From Cavenderia fasciculata (taxonomy: Eukaryota; Evosea; Eumycetozoa; Acytosteliales; Cavenderiaceae), in the NCBI RefSeq assembly GCF_000203815.1, contig NW_004457736.1, positions 1,674,001 to 1,738,000 of the forward strand: a DNA stretch of 64,000 nt, written 5' to 3'. The position numbers were made by a program, and so were the translations under genes. This document shows, piece by piece, positions 1-11,085 of the stretch (position 1 is the stretch's first letter; every line of letters starts with the position of its first letter). The notes under the pieces are model-generated. The model ran no database searches and was not told where the DNA came from. It saw nothing but the letters and a program-made list of their open reading frames with translations.

Positions 1-1528
1 GGTGGTAGTAGTTGGATTAATGAGGTTGAGAATATTCAAAACTGAATTGGACGACGAAGAGGAGGAAGAGGGAGTATTGACAGGACTGGTAGAGTTGTTG
101 GTATTGGTAGTAGAGGTAGTAGTAGTAGTAGAGGTGGTATTAACTGGACCAAAGGTTGGTGTATTACTACCACCAAAAGATGATGGAGGAGAGGAAGATA
201 CGTTGTTGTAAAAATCATCTCTTTCCTTTTTCTTGGTTTTGGCAAAGTAAAGTCCACAGGCATTGCATAGTGACTTGCATCCATCTGGTCCTCTACGCCA
301 TTCTGGTGTTTCCATTGTACCACACATACAACAAACAAGTTCATCTTCATTTACTTTGTATGCATTCTTACTCTTTCTATTTCTTCTTGGTCTAACTTGA
401 ACAAATCTATTAAAATAAAGAAAAAGAATTAGAGATGGAACTTTAAAAGTGTATATAGATAACTAAGAAACAAACATACTCTAGTGATTTTTCAGGTTTT
501 GGTGCGTATGGTAATCTAGACTTTCTAAGCTTCTTGGCCTTTTTGGAGACATCTTCAAGTGATTTCAATAGACGATTGAGGTTGTCGGTACGGTCAGTGC
601 TGGCACCCTTTTGAGTATCGATTTCTTGACATAGAGGTAAGATTGACTCTACCATATTATACAAACCATGTGGTAGGCTTTGTTTAAATGTTGATGTCAT
701 AAAATTGTTGTTGTTATTATTATTAGTTTGATTGATGTTGTTATTGTTATTATTATTATTATTATTGTTGAGATCCTCTGATTTAACACTTTGGATATTT
801 TGTGAAGAAGAAGAAGAAGAAAAGGAATTGTTTGAATTGAAGCTTGAATCAATAACTGTAGAGAGTTTGATTGGTTTGGGCGAGAGAGTGATATCTAACT
901 TTGAGTTGTAGGGTTGCGATCGAATATCGACAACAACTGAAGGAGCAGGTGACGATAAGGGTCGTACAGACGACAATTGTGGTGGTGGAGATATTGATAT
1001 GGGCAATGGAGTGGATGCCAATGTAGTAGGACTGCTTCTACCCACCATTGTGACAGGGGATGTAGTTGTAGATGAGGGTAAAGATGATGAGCTACTTGTG
1101 TTGTTGTTGTTGGTGGTGGTGGTGGAGGTGCCGTTTGAAATGATGATGGGGGTACTAGTGGTAGTTGTAGGATAGGATGTCATTCCGTAGGTTGGGTTTT
1201 GGTGATGATGGTGGGATGGGTTTGAAATTGGGTTTCCAAAATTGTGGTTACTCAGCGAAAAAGGAGGCATCGGAATTTGATCACGTGGCGAATGTGGTAC
1301 CATTTGGAATGGATTTAATCGATTTCCATTGTTGTAATTATTATTAATATTATTAATACTATTATTTTGATTGTTATTATTATTATTATTATTGTACATT
1401 CTTTTGTAATCTAGTGAATATGGTAGTGGTGGTGTTGGTAATCTAGATTGTGATTGTTGTTGTTGTTGATTGTTATTATTATTATTAAAATAGTTTAGGT
1501 GGTGCATATAATCTTCGATGATATCCAT
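1..1528 (-). CDS. GATA-type zinc finger transcription factor (3' end outside window)
   Basis: Exon 1 is 1528-480 and exon 2 is 406 down to the left edge; the 73-nt intron has a GTATGT donor and TAG acceptor and keeps frame. The first 350 residues are low complexity (Asn, Ser, Gln, His and Pro runs). Exon 2 starts with a basic segment and then a GATA finger near residues 375-402: Cys-X2-Cys, an 18-residue loop with Trp and GPDG, then CNAC followed by GLYFAK. The 18-residue loop is the plant/fungal/dictyostelid subclass rather than the animal 17-residue loop. It should bind GATA-core DNA in the nucleus. The tail is Ser/Thr/Asn-rich and runs off the window. The ATG at 1528 opens the long frame. 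The family is certain; which dictyostelid gta/stk paralogue it is cannot be told. Confidence 0.93.
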
Positions 1529-3998
1529 GATATCTTAGTACTACTTTTGAGTTGATTGATTGATTGACTTTTTTGTTTTTTTTTTTTTTTAAAAAAGTAT
1601 AATTGAATTAAGTTTATCTCTTGTCTGATTATTATTATTTATCTGTTATTGATGATCAAATAAAAAAAAATAATAAACTATATGTAGTTGAAGGATAAGG
1701 GTAGATAGAATTATGTTAATATCTTTTTATGTTCAGAGTTGACGAGGAGACGACGATGATGATGATGGCGGTTGTGATTGTGTAATGACAGATCGGTCAG
1801 TCGGTCGGTTAAAGAATAAAAAGAAGCAATGGTGGTGGTGGTGGTGTGATGATATGATGATGTTGTTGATAATAGTAGTAGGAGGTAGGTTGTTGGTTGA
1901 TCAGTCACACTGGGAGGAAGATAATTATTATTATTATGATTGAATTATTAATATTACCTCTTGATGATGTGGTTAGTTAACTGGGCAGTTGGTTAGTTAT
2001 GTTTGTTCAAATTAATAATTAACACTCTATCTAGGAGCTTTAGTATTTATAATTAATGTCGAATTGGTTGGAGGGTCGTGGGTTGGTTGAGATTGAAACA
2101 ACAAAGAGCAAGCAGCGATAGAACCTTGTTCATTATCGACCGGAAGACTATATTGATTAGAAGAAGGGGGCGTGGCCCCTATTATTAACCCCACTGCAAG
2201 CAGCATGTTAGGCTATCACAAAGAAGAACACATGACTAACTATAGCAGATTGCTAACATTATTTAGAACCTTTAAAGGAAAGTATTAGCAGATTCAAAGA
2301 TTGTTTGCTTCAATATTGATTGTGTTGTTTGCTGGCGGTCGTTGGTGCTCACCGTCATAGAGAAGAAGAAGGATTGAATAATGATGGTGACGTTCTGGTA
2401 CATATGTTTCCATTGAATCTTGAAAGTGTTGTTGTTGTTTAGGTGTGTTGTCTTTGATCTCTGAAACGTTATTTCTTGATCGACATCTGCTTGTGCACAC
2501 TCGAGAACGGTTAGATTTTTTGGTTTTTGGGGGTATCAGTTTTTTCAAACTTTCAAACATGTTCATTTTTAACCCCCCAAACTTCGTTCTTTGAGGGTAC
2601 CCTAGCACCATCAAGATTCAATACGAACCATATTCTTGAAAAGTATTCATAGAGTGGTGGGGCTCTTCCTCTTTTTAATTAATTAATGACGATCAGATCA
2701 ATCTATGATGATCTATTCTTGGGAGAACTTCGTTCTTTTTTTTTTTGAAAGATCATCGTAGTATTTGCACCCTCGCTCTTAAAATAACATAGTAAGTTCT
2801 ATGATCGATCAATCTTATCTTGCTCTTCTTCTTCTTCACTGATTTCAAAATCCCAGGGTAATTAGTATTGTCTTGTAATAAAGGTTTCCTCATCGTTTGT
2901 GAACTGTGTATAAACAAAACAAACAAACACCTAAAAAGGAAACAAATAGGTTACACATCCAAAAGAGGAAATACTATTGATAAGACTTTTAGAGATTATG
3001 ATATCAATTGTTTTAATCGAAAAAGAAAGAGGCATCACTGAGCTCAGCCTTCCATCCATATGGCGGCTCAGAAATGACCATAAAAGGTTAAGGTACTTTT
3101 AAAGTAATATATACTCTTAGAAGATTGAATGGGGATGTCTTACACACAACCCAAACCCCAATACTTGAACCATACACAATTCATTCTCTCAATATGGATC
3201 ATCATAAATAGGTACAACAACCATTTAGATTGAAAGAACGATAAAAGATAGTATTCTAATCATAATGTTGATGATGAGGTTGAATTTAGTCGGGTTGATG
3301 AAGAAGTAGTACTCGCGATTAGATTTAGATCACAGCACAATCAAAATACTATGAATGATGCCTCCAAACCACAAACACCCAACAACCAAAAAGGTGATAA
3401 CCATTTAAGGAAAAAAGTGAAAAATTGCCTCATTTGGTTTTGGTCAAGGCATCACCATCGATGATGAAGAACTATGAATCTATCTGCTTTTCCGCTTCTC
3501 GTTGTGCACAGAAAAATCTTTCGTCCAAACTCAAACCAACCCATCATCATCAACACACAGTTGTCCAGCATTGACCAAAATATTATTATTTTTTTTTTGT
3601 GTCACAAACCATTCATACAATGAAAATAGATAATGAGTTCAGGACAGTCAGCAGTTGGTTCTATATATTACTTTGAAACAGAGGTTAGGTTATTTCAGTT
3701 GTTGGTTGTAGTTTAGGTTGGTTGGTTGGTTGGCACAAACAGTTTGGCCTTTTCATAAATGATGGTTGAACTTTCAAACGTAAAGTTTGGATAATCTTTA
3801 TTATTACTTTGACATTTACTCTATTCTATTCAAGTAGACTTTGATCCATCTTAGGATAAAGGTGTTTGGCTTCCCTTCTATGTTTTCTCGACAACTAGTA
3901 TTACTATTACCTTTTTATGTTGTAATTTTTAAAAATTGAAGTGGTCATTGTTTTGTTGTTCATTCATTAATTATGATTGTTGTTATTGCTGCTGGTTG
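1529..3998. other. long non-coding stretch upstream of the GATA gene
   Basis: About 2.5 kb without a gene I can support. The only longer open frames lack an ATG at their head and show no family motif. The DNA is patchy: AT-rich simple runs, GGTT-type runs near 3715, and segments with more GC around 2090-2260 and 3000-3560. A small hairpin GGGGC-GTG-GCCCC lies near 2167-2179, and the string AACTTCGTTCTT occurs twice (about 2579 and 2726). It separates two divergent genes, so it may be a large regulatory region for the GATA factor, or hold an untranslated RNA that I cannot identify. Confidence 0.5.
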
Positions 3999-5174
3999 AT
4001 GAAAAGATATAAACATAATTTAGATAGTTATTGTCACAAGACTAACAATAATAATAATAGTAATAATAATAATAATAACAATGCATATAGTGGTAATAAC
4101 AACAGTACCATAAATAATAGTAATAACAACAATATAATATATAGACCTTTCAAGAGAACTGATTTGCCAAGTTTAAGAACTTTACAAGTAATTACTTTAT
4201 CAATATAGATGATGAATTGAAAATGAGATGCTAACATATGTATATCATCATGTAGCTTCAATTATTTCCTGTTAAATATAGATCATCATTTTATCAAAAG
4301 CTTATACGAAATGACTTTATTTGTATATTGGCATTTAGATGTACTAGTAGTAGTAGTAGTTTAAATAACCAAAGTGATATCAATAAGATTGATAATGATG
4401 ATGGTATTGATAATAGCAGTTGTAGTAGTGGAAGTGATCAAGATGATAACGACAACAACGACAACAACAACAACAACAACAACAATAATATAGATGTACA
4501 AACTTATGCAACACCTCCTTCATCACCAACTACTACTACTACTACCACGACCACCAACAATCAAGAAGAAGAAGAGGAGGAAGAAGAGGAAAGAGACAAA
4601 GAAAGTACAATAACGATCAAAGAAGAATTAATTGGAGTTGTTTGTTCAAAGATATCTTCAAATGAAGGTATTTGTTCATTGTTTATGAGTCATTACACTG
4701 GTTATATTCTTACGCTTGGTGTAAAAGAAGAGTATCGAAAATTGGGAATTGGAAGTGTTTTATTAAATGTATGTAATCAAGACATGATTCATTGATGCGA
4801 TATTTATTAATTCAAATCCAATTCTACAGACAATGTGCGAATATTTGTATGATAGACAATGTGAAATAGTATCATTACATGTAAAGTTTGGTAATGTGGC
4901 TGCATTTCAATTCTATCAAAGAAATGGATTTTCAATCGAGGAAGAGATTGTAGATTATTATCTTATAGATAGTGTCAAACATAATGCTTTGAAAATGACA
5001 AAAGAGGTTGTTAAACCAAAATCAAAACTTTCTTGGTTAAATTGGTTTAATCAACTTTCTCTAGCTGATAATAATAATAATAATAATAATACAAATAATA
5101 ATAATGATAATACAAATATTAATGAAACCAATAATAATAATAATAATGAAAGTAGGCGTGATTTTGAACCATAA
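3999..5174 (+). CDS. GNAT-fold N-alpha-acetyltransferase (NAA60/NAA50-like)
   Basis: Three exons, 3999-4187, 4256-4768 and 4830-5174, all joined in frame; 348 residues. After an Asn-rich leader come FKRTDLPSLRTLQ and LFPVKY..FY, the substrate-binding start of Naa50/Naa60 enzymes. The acetyl-CoA core follows: YILTLGVKEEYRKLGIGSVLL, split to its key part R-K-L-G-I-G-S, the P-loop of GNAT enzymes. Then come VSLHVKFGNVAAFQFYQRNGF and a C-terminal DYYLID segment. A roughly 90-residue acidic, Asn/Thr/Glu-rich insertion sits between the first strands and the core. Predicted role: acetylation of protein N-termini with acetyl-CoA. The ATG at 3999 is used because the upstream in-frame codon at 3936 is TTG. 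Naa60 is favoured by the TLGVKEEYRK stretch, but Naa50 cannot be excluded. Confidence 0.82.
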
Positions 5175-5301
5175 ATATATGTACAAAAAAAAAAAAAGAC
5201 TAAAGACGTTTATCTATTACTCTAGTTGTTGGTCGACCAACACAACAACAACAACAACAACCAACAACAAACATTTTTTTTTATCAATAGTACAGATAAA
5301 A

Positions 5302-5697
5302 ATGAATAGTATTAATAATAATAATAATAATAATAATATTGTTGAAGGATGGTTAAACAAACAAGGAGGAAGATTTTCAAATAGTTGGAAAATTAGATAT
5401 TTTAGATTGGTTCAAGGGTGTCTATGTTATTATCTAGATTTCCATGATATCCTTCCAATTGGTATAGTCTATCTTTCGCAAACCAGCATTGATGTAGACA
5501 CTGAACAACTTATGCTCATACTGACAGCAATATCAACTAAAAGACTCTATGCATTCAAGGTCAACAGTGTCGAGAGCCGCTTCGAAAATACAAATCATCA
5601 TAGCTTTAAAATTGTCTGTGATACCAAACAAGATCTTGAAAAATGGGTATCAGCTATTAGTCAATCAGTCAAATCTAACGATATTTCAAAACTATAG
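5302..5697 (+). CDS. small single PH-domain protein
   Basis: Intronless, 131 residues, almost entirely one pleckstrin homology domain. After an Asn run it starts VEGWLNKQGG, continues with SWKIRYFRLVQGCLCYY and ends with the C-terminal helix DLEKWVSAISQSVKS carrying the invariant Trp. PH domains bind phosphoinositides or proteins at membranes. The classical K-Xn-R-X-R basic signature is only partly present (WKIRYFRL), so lipid specificity is uncertain. It lies 392 bp upstream of a second PH protein on the same strand. ATG at 5302 was chosen because frames further upstream read through simple sequence and the preceding gene. Confidence 0.85.
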   Translation: MNSINNNNNNNNIVEGWLNKQGGRFSNSWKIRYFRLVQGCLCYYLDFHDILPIGIVYLSQTSIDVDTEQLMLILTAISTKRLYAFKVNSVESRFENTNHHSFKIVCDTKQDLEKWVSAISQSVKSNDISKL

Positions 5698-6089
5698 AGT
5701 TTTTTTTTTTATTCCCCTCTCAATAATAAAAAAAAAGTTTACTTTTTAAAAATATTATATAATATTATAAATATATATATAATATATTAGAAAAAGTAAA
5801 ACACCAATACATTAATTGATATTCAATCACCAATTGTTACTTATCTTTAAATTTAATCAACCACGGAAACAGCAATTGGTCACTTGTTTTTGTTTCGTTG
5901 GCACTTATTTATTTATTTTTGGGTTGTTCATGGAATCACCGAATCGATTGATTCCCTTTATACCCAACAAATTTATTCATTTATCCGTCTATTCATCAAA
6001 CCTACTTGTTCATTTTTAAATCGATCAAAAATTATTTATTTATTATTATTATAATTATTTATTATTTAAACAAATTATTACAACAAAAT
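5698..6089. other. intergenic region between the two PH genes
   Basis: AT-rich 3' and 5' flanking DNA without a supported gene. It holds an 8-bp inverted repeat (ACCAATTG at 5829-5836 and CAATTGGT at 5873-5880), which could form a weak stem. An open frame at 5816-6019 has no homology that I can recognise. Confidence 0.5.
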
Positions 6090-7166
6090 ATGGAAACAAA
6101 TAAAAAGGCTCCAGTTAGATCAATTACATTTGGAGACATTCAAATTATTGAATCTTTAGATAAATCAGCTAGTGGAGAGGTAGTTAGTAGTGATAGTAGC
6201 ATGGAGAATTCATACCCTGCATCATTATCCTCATCGTCAGAGTCTACTACAACATCTTCATGTTCTTCTGCTACTGACGAGACCATTGATGAGGCTGCAA
6301 CACTTGCAACCAAACTCACCTCTATCATGGCTGACGACAAGGAGGAGGAAGAGGACCAATCACCACCAACACCACCACCAGCAGATGTTGAAAAGAAAAG
6401 GGAATCACAAGAAACGGTTAAAGAGCCAGTGACATTGGTTTCAACGACAACAACATTTGTATCGCATCCTGTTCATTCATCGATTAACCTTGCCAGTTGT
6501 CATCCTCATCCTCTATCAGAAGGAGTAAGTGGTTCTACATTTTCATTGAGCCACATTGTCACATTGCCACCAGCACCACCATCGCCATTGACAGTTGGTC
6601 AATCTGCACCATTATCTCAATCATTGACTCCTAGTCCAAGAGATTCGTTTCCTCCTACCATTACTACTACCACCGCCGCTGCCGCTGCCACTACCACCAT
6701 TACTACCACTACCACCGCTACCACTACTACTACTACAACCAACACATCAAACCAAGATAACGAAACCAAGATGAGTGGTATGCTAAAAAAGGAAGGAGGA
6801 CGTATTAAAAGTTGGAAATCTAGATTTTGTGTACTTCAAAGTATTTCAAAGGTACTTTTATATTACAAGTCACAATCAGCCGTAGACTTAAAGAGACCAC
6901 TTGGCGTAATCCCTCTTGTTGATGTCATTGTCGAACCAGTTAGCAGTGGTGGTGGTGTTGTTGGAGGTAGTGCCAACAAAAAGTGTAGATTCATAATTAG
7001 ACCATTCAAAGCATCAGGTACCATCAAAGCAATGAAATACCAAGAAGATCTAACTCTAGTACCATCAAATCATCGTCATTTCGTTTTTGAAGCAGATAGT
7101 ACAGCCAATCAAATGACTTGGGTTGAAGCTATAATTAAGTGTATTCATACTTCAAAAGAACAATAA
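6090..7166 (+). CDS. C-terminal PH-domain protein with Ser/Thr-rich leader
   Basis: Intronless, 358 residues from the ATG at 6090 (METNKKAPVRS). The in-frame codon further upstream at 6006 is TTG inside T-rich DNA and is rejected. Residues 1-220 are disordered: an acidic Ser/Thr stretch, Pro clusters (PPTPPPADV, LPPAPPSP) and a long Ala/Thr tract. A PH domain fills the C-terminal 130 residues: MSGMLKKEGGRIKSWKSRF, YYKSQSAVDLKRPLGVIPL, a Gly/Val insertion, then HFVFEADS and TWVEAIIKCI. The KK-Xn-WKSRF pattern is closer to a phosphoinositide-binding site than in the neighbouring PH protein. Shared order and short distance suggest an old tandem duplication, but the leaders are unrelated. Confidence 0.87.
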   Translation: METNKKAPVRSITFGDIQIIESLDKSASGEVVSSDSSMENSYPASLSSSSESTTTSSCSSATDETIDEAATLATKLTSIMADDKEEEEDQSPPTPPPADVEKKRESQETVKEPVTLVSTTTTFVSHPVHSSINLASCHPHPLSEGVSGSTFSLSHIVTLPPAPPSPLTVGQSAPLSQSLTPSPRDSFPPTITTTTAAAAATTTITTTTTATTTTTTTNTSNQDNETKMSGMLKKEGGRIKSWKSRFCVLQSISKVLLYYKSQSAVDLKRPLGVIPLVDVIVEPVSSGGGVVGGSANKKCRFIIRPFKASGTIKAMKYQEDLTLVPSNHRHFVFEADSTANQMTWVEAIIKCIHTSKEQ

Positions 7167-7542
7167 TGAATAACGAACCATAACTTTTGAAAATATTAAA
7201 AAACAAATAAAAATTATAAATTATCTCTTCTCTCTCTCTCTCTCTCCATCTATATCTGTATGTGTATCTAAAACTTGAACCCTTCAATGAAACTGCTAAA
7301 GCCATTTCGCACACCTGATTGTTTTTTTTTCGCTTTATTTTTTTACCTTACCCACCACATACTGTAGTCTGATATTTAGTTTTAGTTAATTCATAACTTT
7401 ACTTTAGATCACAAACACCTTTTTTATTTCTGTCTCTCTCTCCTCTTTTTCAAAGGCATTTCTATTTTTGTATTATTATTATTTATATATTGTACTTTTA
7501 CAACAACAACAACAAACTTTTTAAACAAAAAAGATAGATACT
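7167..7542. other. intergenic region / coronin-7 5' flank
   Basis: 376 bp with a (TC)n run near 7227-7245, poly-T stretches and a CAA-rich leader just before the coronin ATG. No gene is visible. It must contain the 3' end of the PH gene and the coronin promoter. Confidence 0.5.
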
Positions 7543-10447
7543 ATGGCATTTAAATTAAATGTATCAAAATATAGACATACCAACGGTAAAGTTGATAAGA
7601 AGGAATTATGGTATCCAGATATCAATACATCAGGTAGTAGTGCTGCATCTACATTTATCAAAGCAAACACTAAATATATAGCTGCAAATTGGCAAGCAGG
7701 TACTGGTACTGTCGGTATCATCCCATTGAAGCAGTTTGGCAAGAGAAAGGGTGAAGTTTACACTATTCACGCACATTCAAATCAGTTGACCGACTTTGAA
7801 TTCTCACCATTTGACCAACAATTGTTGGCCACTGCCTCTGAAGATGCAACTGTCAAGCTTTGGTCTCTGCCATCTGGTTTGACAGAGCCTGCAACCACTA
7901 GAGTAACTCTATCTGGTCACACTAAAGCTATCGACTCTGTTGTCTTTAATCCTGTCGCTGCCAACGTATTGGCATCGGGCAGTTTGGACAAGACTGTCAA
8001 GATTTGGGATTTGGAGAGTGGACAAGAACGTATCACTTTGGATTGTTTTGACAATGCTCTTACTGGTATTGCATGGAACTATGACGGTACATTGTTGGCA
8101 ACTGTCTCCAAGGATCTAAAGAATCGTGTCATTGACGTTCGTTCAAAGACCGTTGTTCAACAGGGTGATGGTCATCAAGGTGTTAAACCTGCTCGTGTCG
8201 TTTGGTTGGGCAACAGCAAGTATTTCTTGACTGTTGGTTTCTCCAAGATGCGTGAACGTCAATTGATGGTCTGGGACAGCAGAGATGTAAGCAAGTCTGT
8301 CAAATCTGTCACTTTGGACAGTTCCACTGGTATCATCAACCCAGTCTATGACCAAGATGCCAGTCTTCTTTTCATTGCCGGCACTGGAGACAGCACCATT
8401 CGTACCTTTGACATGAACACTCAATTCACAGAAGAACCAGCCCTACAAGAGTTGTCACCAGTCCCAACCGACTCTCCAGCCAAGGGTATTTGTGCCATCC
8501 CCAAGTTGGCACTCGATGTGATGGAAGTTGAAATTGATCGTATCCTCAAGATCACTGCCAACTCTATCCAACCAATCACCTATTCCATGTCAAGAAAGTC
8601 AAAGACCTCTTTTGCCGAAGAGCTCTTCCCCAACACCTCTTCTCAAGAACCAGCTCTCCAAGCTCAAGAATGGTTTGATGGTGAAACTCGTGTTCCAAAC
8701 CTTGTCTCTCTTGACCCAGCTAATCGTCCACAAGTCCAAGAAGACAATTACAACCAATCAACAAGCAATAATAGTCCATATGCTTCTGCCACCTCACCAA
8801 CCACACTCTCTTCTCAATTTGATAGCAAACTTGTCTTTGCCGATGAAGCACCCATTCTCGATAGCAACTATGTTGCTCCAGACCTCAGCAACCAAGAACC
8901 AGAACCAGAAGTCGTTAGCAAGAGACCAGAAGACAATGTAGCTCGTACTGGTATCGTCCCAAAGGTTGTCCGTACCTCCAAGTATCGTCACATTGCAGGT
9001 ACCGCATTCCCACGTTCCCAACAATACACCAATCTCAAGGTCAGCGGTAACACCTCCAACACTTGTATTGCCTCTAATTCTCTCTACTTTGCCGTACCAT
9101 TTGTTGGTACTGGTGGTCCACTTGCTGTCATTCCAATTAGCCAAGTCGGACGTCAAATCAACAACCCATGCATCGAACTCGGAGCTCAATTGTTGGACTT
9201 TGATCTTTCACAATTCAACCCAGATTTGGTTGTAACCGGTGGTGAAGATCTTCACATCAAGGTGTGGCGTGTACCAGAGGGTGGTCTCCCAAAGACTGGT
9301 AAACACTATACCAACTTTGAAATTGATCTCACTGGTCATTTCCGTCGTCTTACAAGCGTCAATTTCCATCCTACCGTCGCCAACGCTCTCATCTCTACCG
9401 GTGGTGACTTTATGGTCAAGCTTTGGGATATCGAACAACAAAAGGAAGCATTCTCTTTTAACGATCATCACACTGATATGATTACCTCTATCGATGTTTC
9501 AAGACAAGGTGATCTTTTCCTTTCATCTTCAAAGGATAAAATGATGAGAGTATTTGATCCAAGATCAAATCAATTAATCTCTGTAAGTCGTGGTGGTAAA
9601 AAAAACAAAATATTTAATAGTAATAGTTTTATATTATTAGTACTAATCTTTTCTCAATTATTTTCCTTAGGAAACATTAACACATACAGGATCAAAGGGA
9701 GGAAAATCATTATGGTTAGGAACAACTGGAAATATGTTTAGTGTTGGATTTAACAAATCATCAGAGAGAGAATATCAATTATGGGATTCACGTAATCTCG
9801 GACAACCAATCAGTTCTGGTGTATTTGATCACTTGGCTGGTGTCATCACCCCATACTATGATGAAGATACAGGTGTTGTTTATTTGGCAGGAAAGGGTGA
9901 TGGTTCCATTCGTATGATGGAAGTCAATGACATTGAGCCATATGCTCACTTCCTCACCGAATACAGCAGTGGTTCACCACAAATGGGTGTCTCTCGTGTC
10001 TCCAAGAACGAATGCAATGTTCGCAAGTGCGAAATTTCAAGATTCTTCAAGGTATCAGACTCTACCGTCGAACAAATCTCTATCAATGTCCCACGTAATC
10101 GTATGGAATTCTTCCAAGACGATATCTACCCAGAAACTCGTTCCAAGGCACCAGCAATGACCGCCCAAGAATATTTCAGTGGTGGTTTGGCAAGAGAACC
10201 AACCATGGTCAGTCTCTGCCCTTCCGATATGACTCCACTCTCTCAAGCTCCTGCCATCGTCAAAAAGGAACGTGAAATTATCAAAGAGGAAGTCGTCGAT
10301 GACTCTCCATCACGTGACCAAGTGATCCATGGATTTTTGGATCGTGTTCAAGCTCAAAACCGTGGTGGTATTGTAAAGAAGGCAAAGAGTGAAGCTGTTC
10401 CTTTATTTGTTGAAGACGAGCCTGCCGTGGCAGACGATGAGTGGTAA
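7543..10447 (+). CDS. corB: coronin-7 type double coronin
   Basis: Exon 1 is 7543-9582 and exon 2 is 9671-10447, phase 0, GTAAGT donor; 938 residues. Two coronin modules are in tandem. The first starts KLNVSKYRHTNGKVDKKELW and the second near residue 475 (RTSKYRHIAGTAFPR). Each has WD-type repeats (LLATASEDATVKLWSLP; DLVVTGGEDLHIKVWRVPE) and the coronin signature after the propeller (PALQAQEWFDGETR and PAMTAQEYFSGGLAREP). This architecture defines coronin-7/POD-1/CRN7 proteins, which act in actin turnover, phagocytosis and membrane traffic. There is no C-terminal coiled coil, as expected for this class. The protein ends in an acidic VADDEW, an Arp2/3-type acidic-Trp tail. A further exon downstream may replace that end (see 10728-10869). 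Confidence 0.96.
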
Positions 10448-10727
10448 ATCATCACTCTTAATTTGTAGTTATATAACTATAATAAATAAATAAAAATCTA
10501 ATATTTAAATAACTTTGAAATGAGTTCGGAATGGGACTAAATCACTATTCTTTTGTCAATATCCAAGGGTTCAATAATTGTTAGATGATAATGATTTTAT
10601 TTTTTAATTGAAGAGAAAAAAGAATAAAAGTGGGTTGAGAGAGAATTATAATTATTATATTATTAATAATATATATTTGTTTATTGAATATTATTTAATA
10701 CATTATTTAATTTTTATTTATTCACAG

Positions 10728-10869
10728 TGGCTTTGACGATCCAGAAGACGTTCTTGCCCGTTGGGGAGCTGTTTTAAGTTCTACAAACAAAAAATTGTTG
10801 GAAATTGCTAGATCAATTTCTTCTGAAGAATTTGAAACCCACCAATCAATATTGAATTTTATCAAATAA
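10728..10869 (+). CDS. orphan coding segment, possible alternative last exon of coronin-7
   Basis: A TTCACAG acceptor at 10721-10727 precedes a 47-codon open frame ending TAA at 10867-10869: GFDDPEDVLARWGAVLSS, then TNKKLLEIARSISSEEFETH, then QSILNFIK. It has coding-like composition unlike the AT-rich DNA before it, but no own ATG with a usable donor. The coronin stop region reads GAG TGG TAA ATC, and TG|GTAAAT is a fair donor. Splicing 10443 to 10728 is in frame (phase 2) and gives DDE-C-GFDDPED, a 984-residue form lacking the terminal Trp. It could instead be the last exon of a separate small gene whose first exon I cannot find. Confidence 0.45.
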
Positions 10870-11085
10870 ACAAGTGGTTTATAAAAATGATTATTAAACA
10901 ATTACCTTTGTTTATTGCAAGTTATCTAAATTTTTGAAACAGATGTTAGTCACAAGTTTGAATAAATTATTTTAAAAGATTTTATTTATGTTTTTTTCTA
11001 CTACGACAGGGAGAGAATGTGTGTGTTACAAAAAAAAAAATAATGAGCAGTCCCCATTTGATTACTTGTTGGGGGGTTTAGTTGT

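Noticed and set aside
2294-2614. 106-codon minus-strand frame upstream of the GATA gene
   Set aside because: Its head is TTG, composition is mixed, and no family motif is visible.
3936-3998. Cys-rich N-terminal extension of the N-acetyltransferase
   Set aside because: The frame starts with TTG, not ATG; the first in-frame ATG is at 3999.
6006-6089. Hydrophobic leader on the second PH protein
   Set aside because: It starts with TTG and translates T-rich leader DNA; ATG at 6090 is better.
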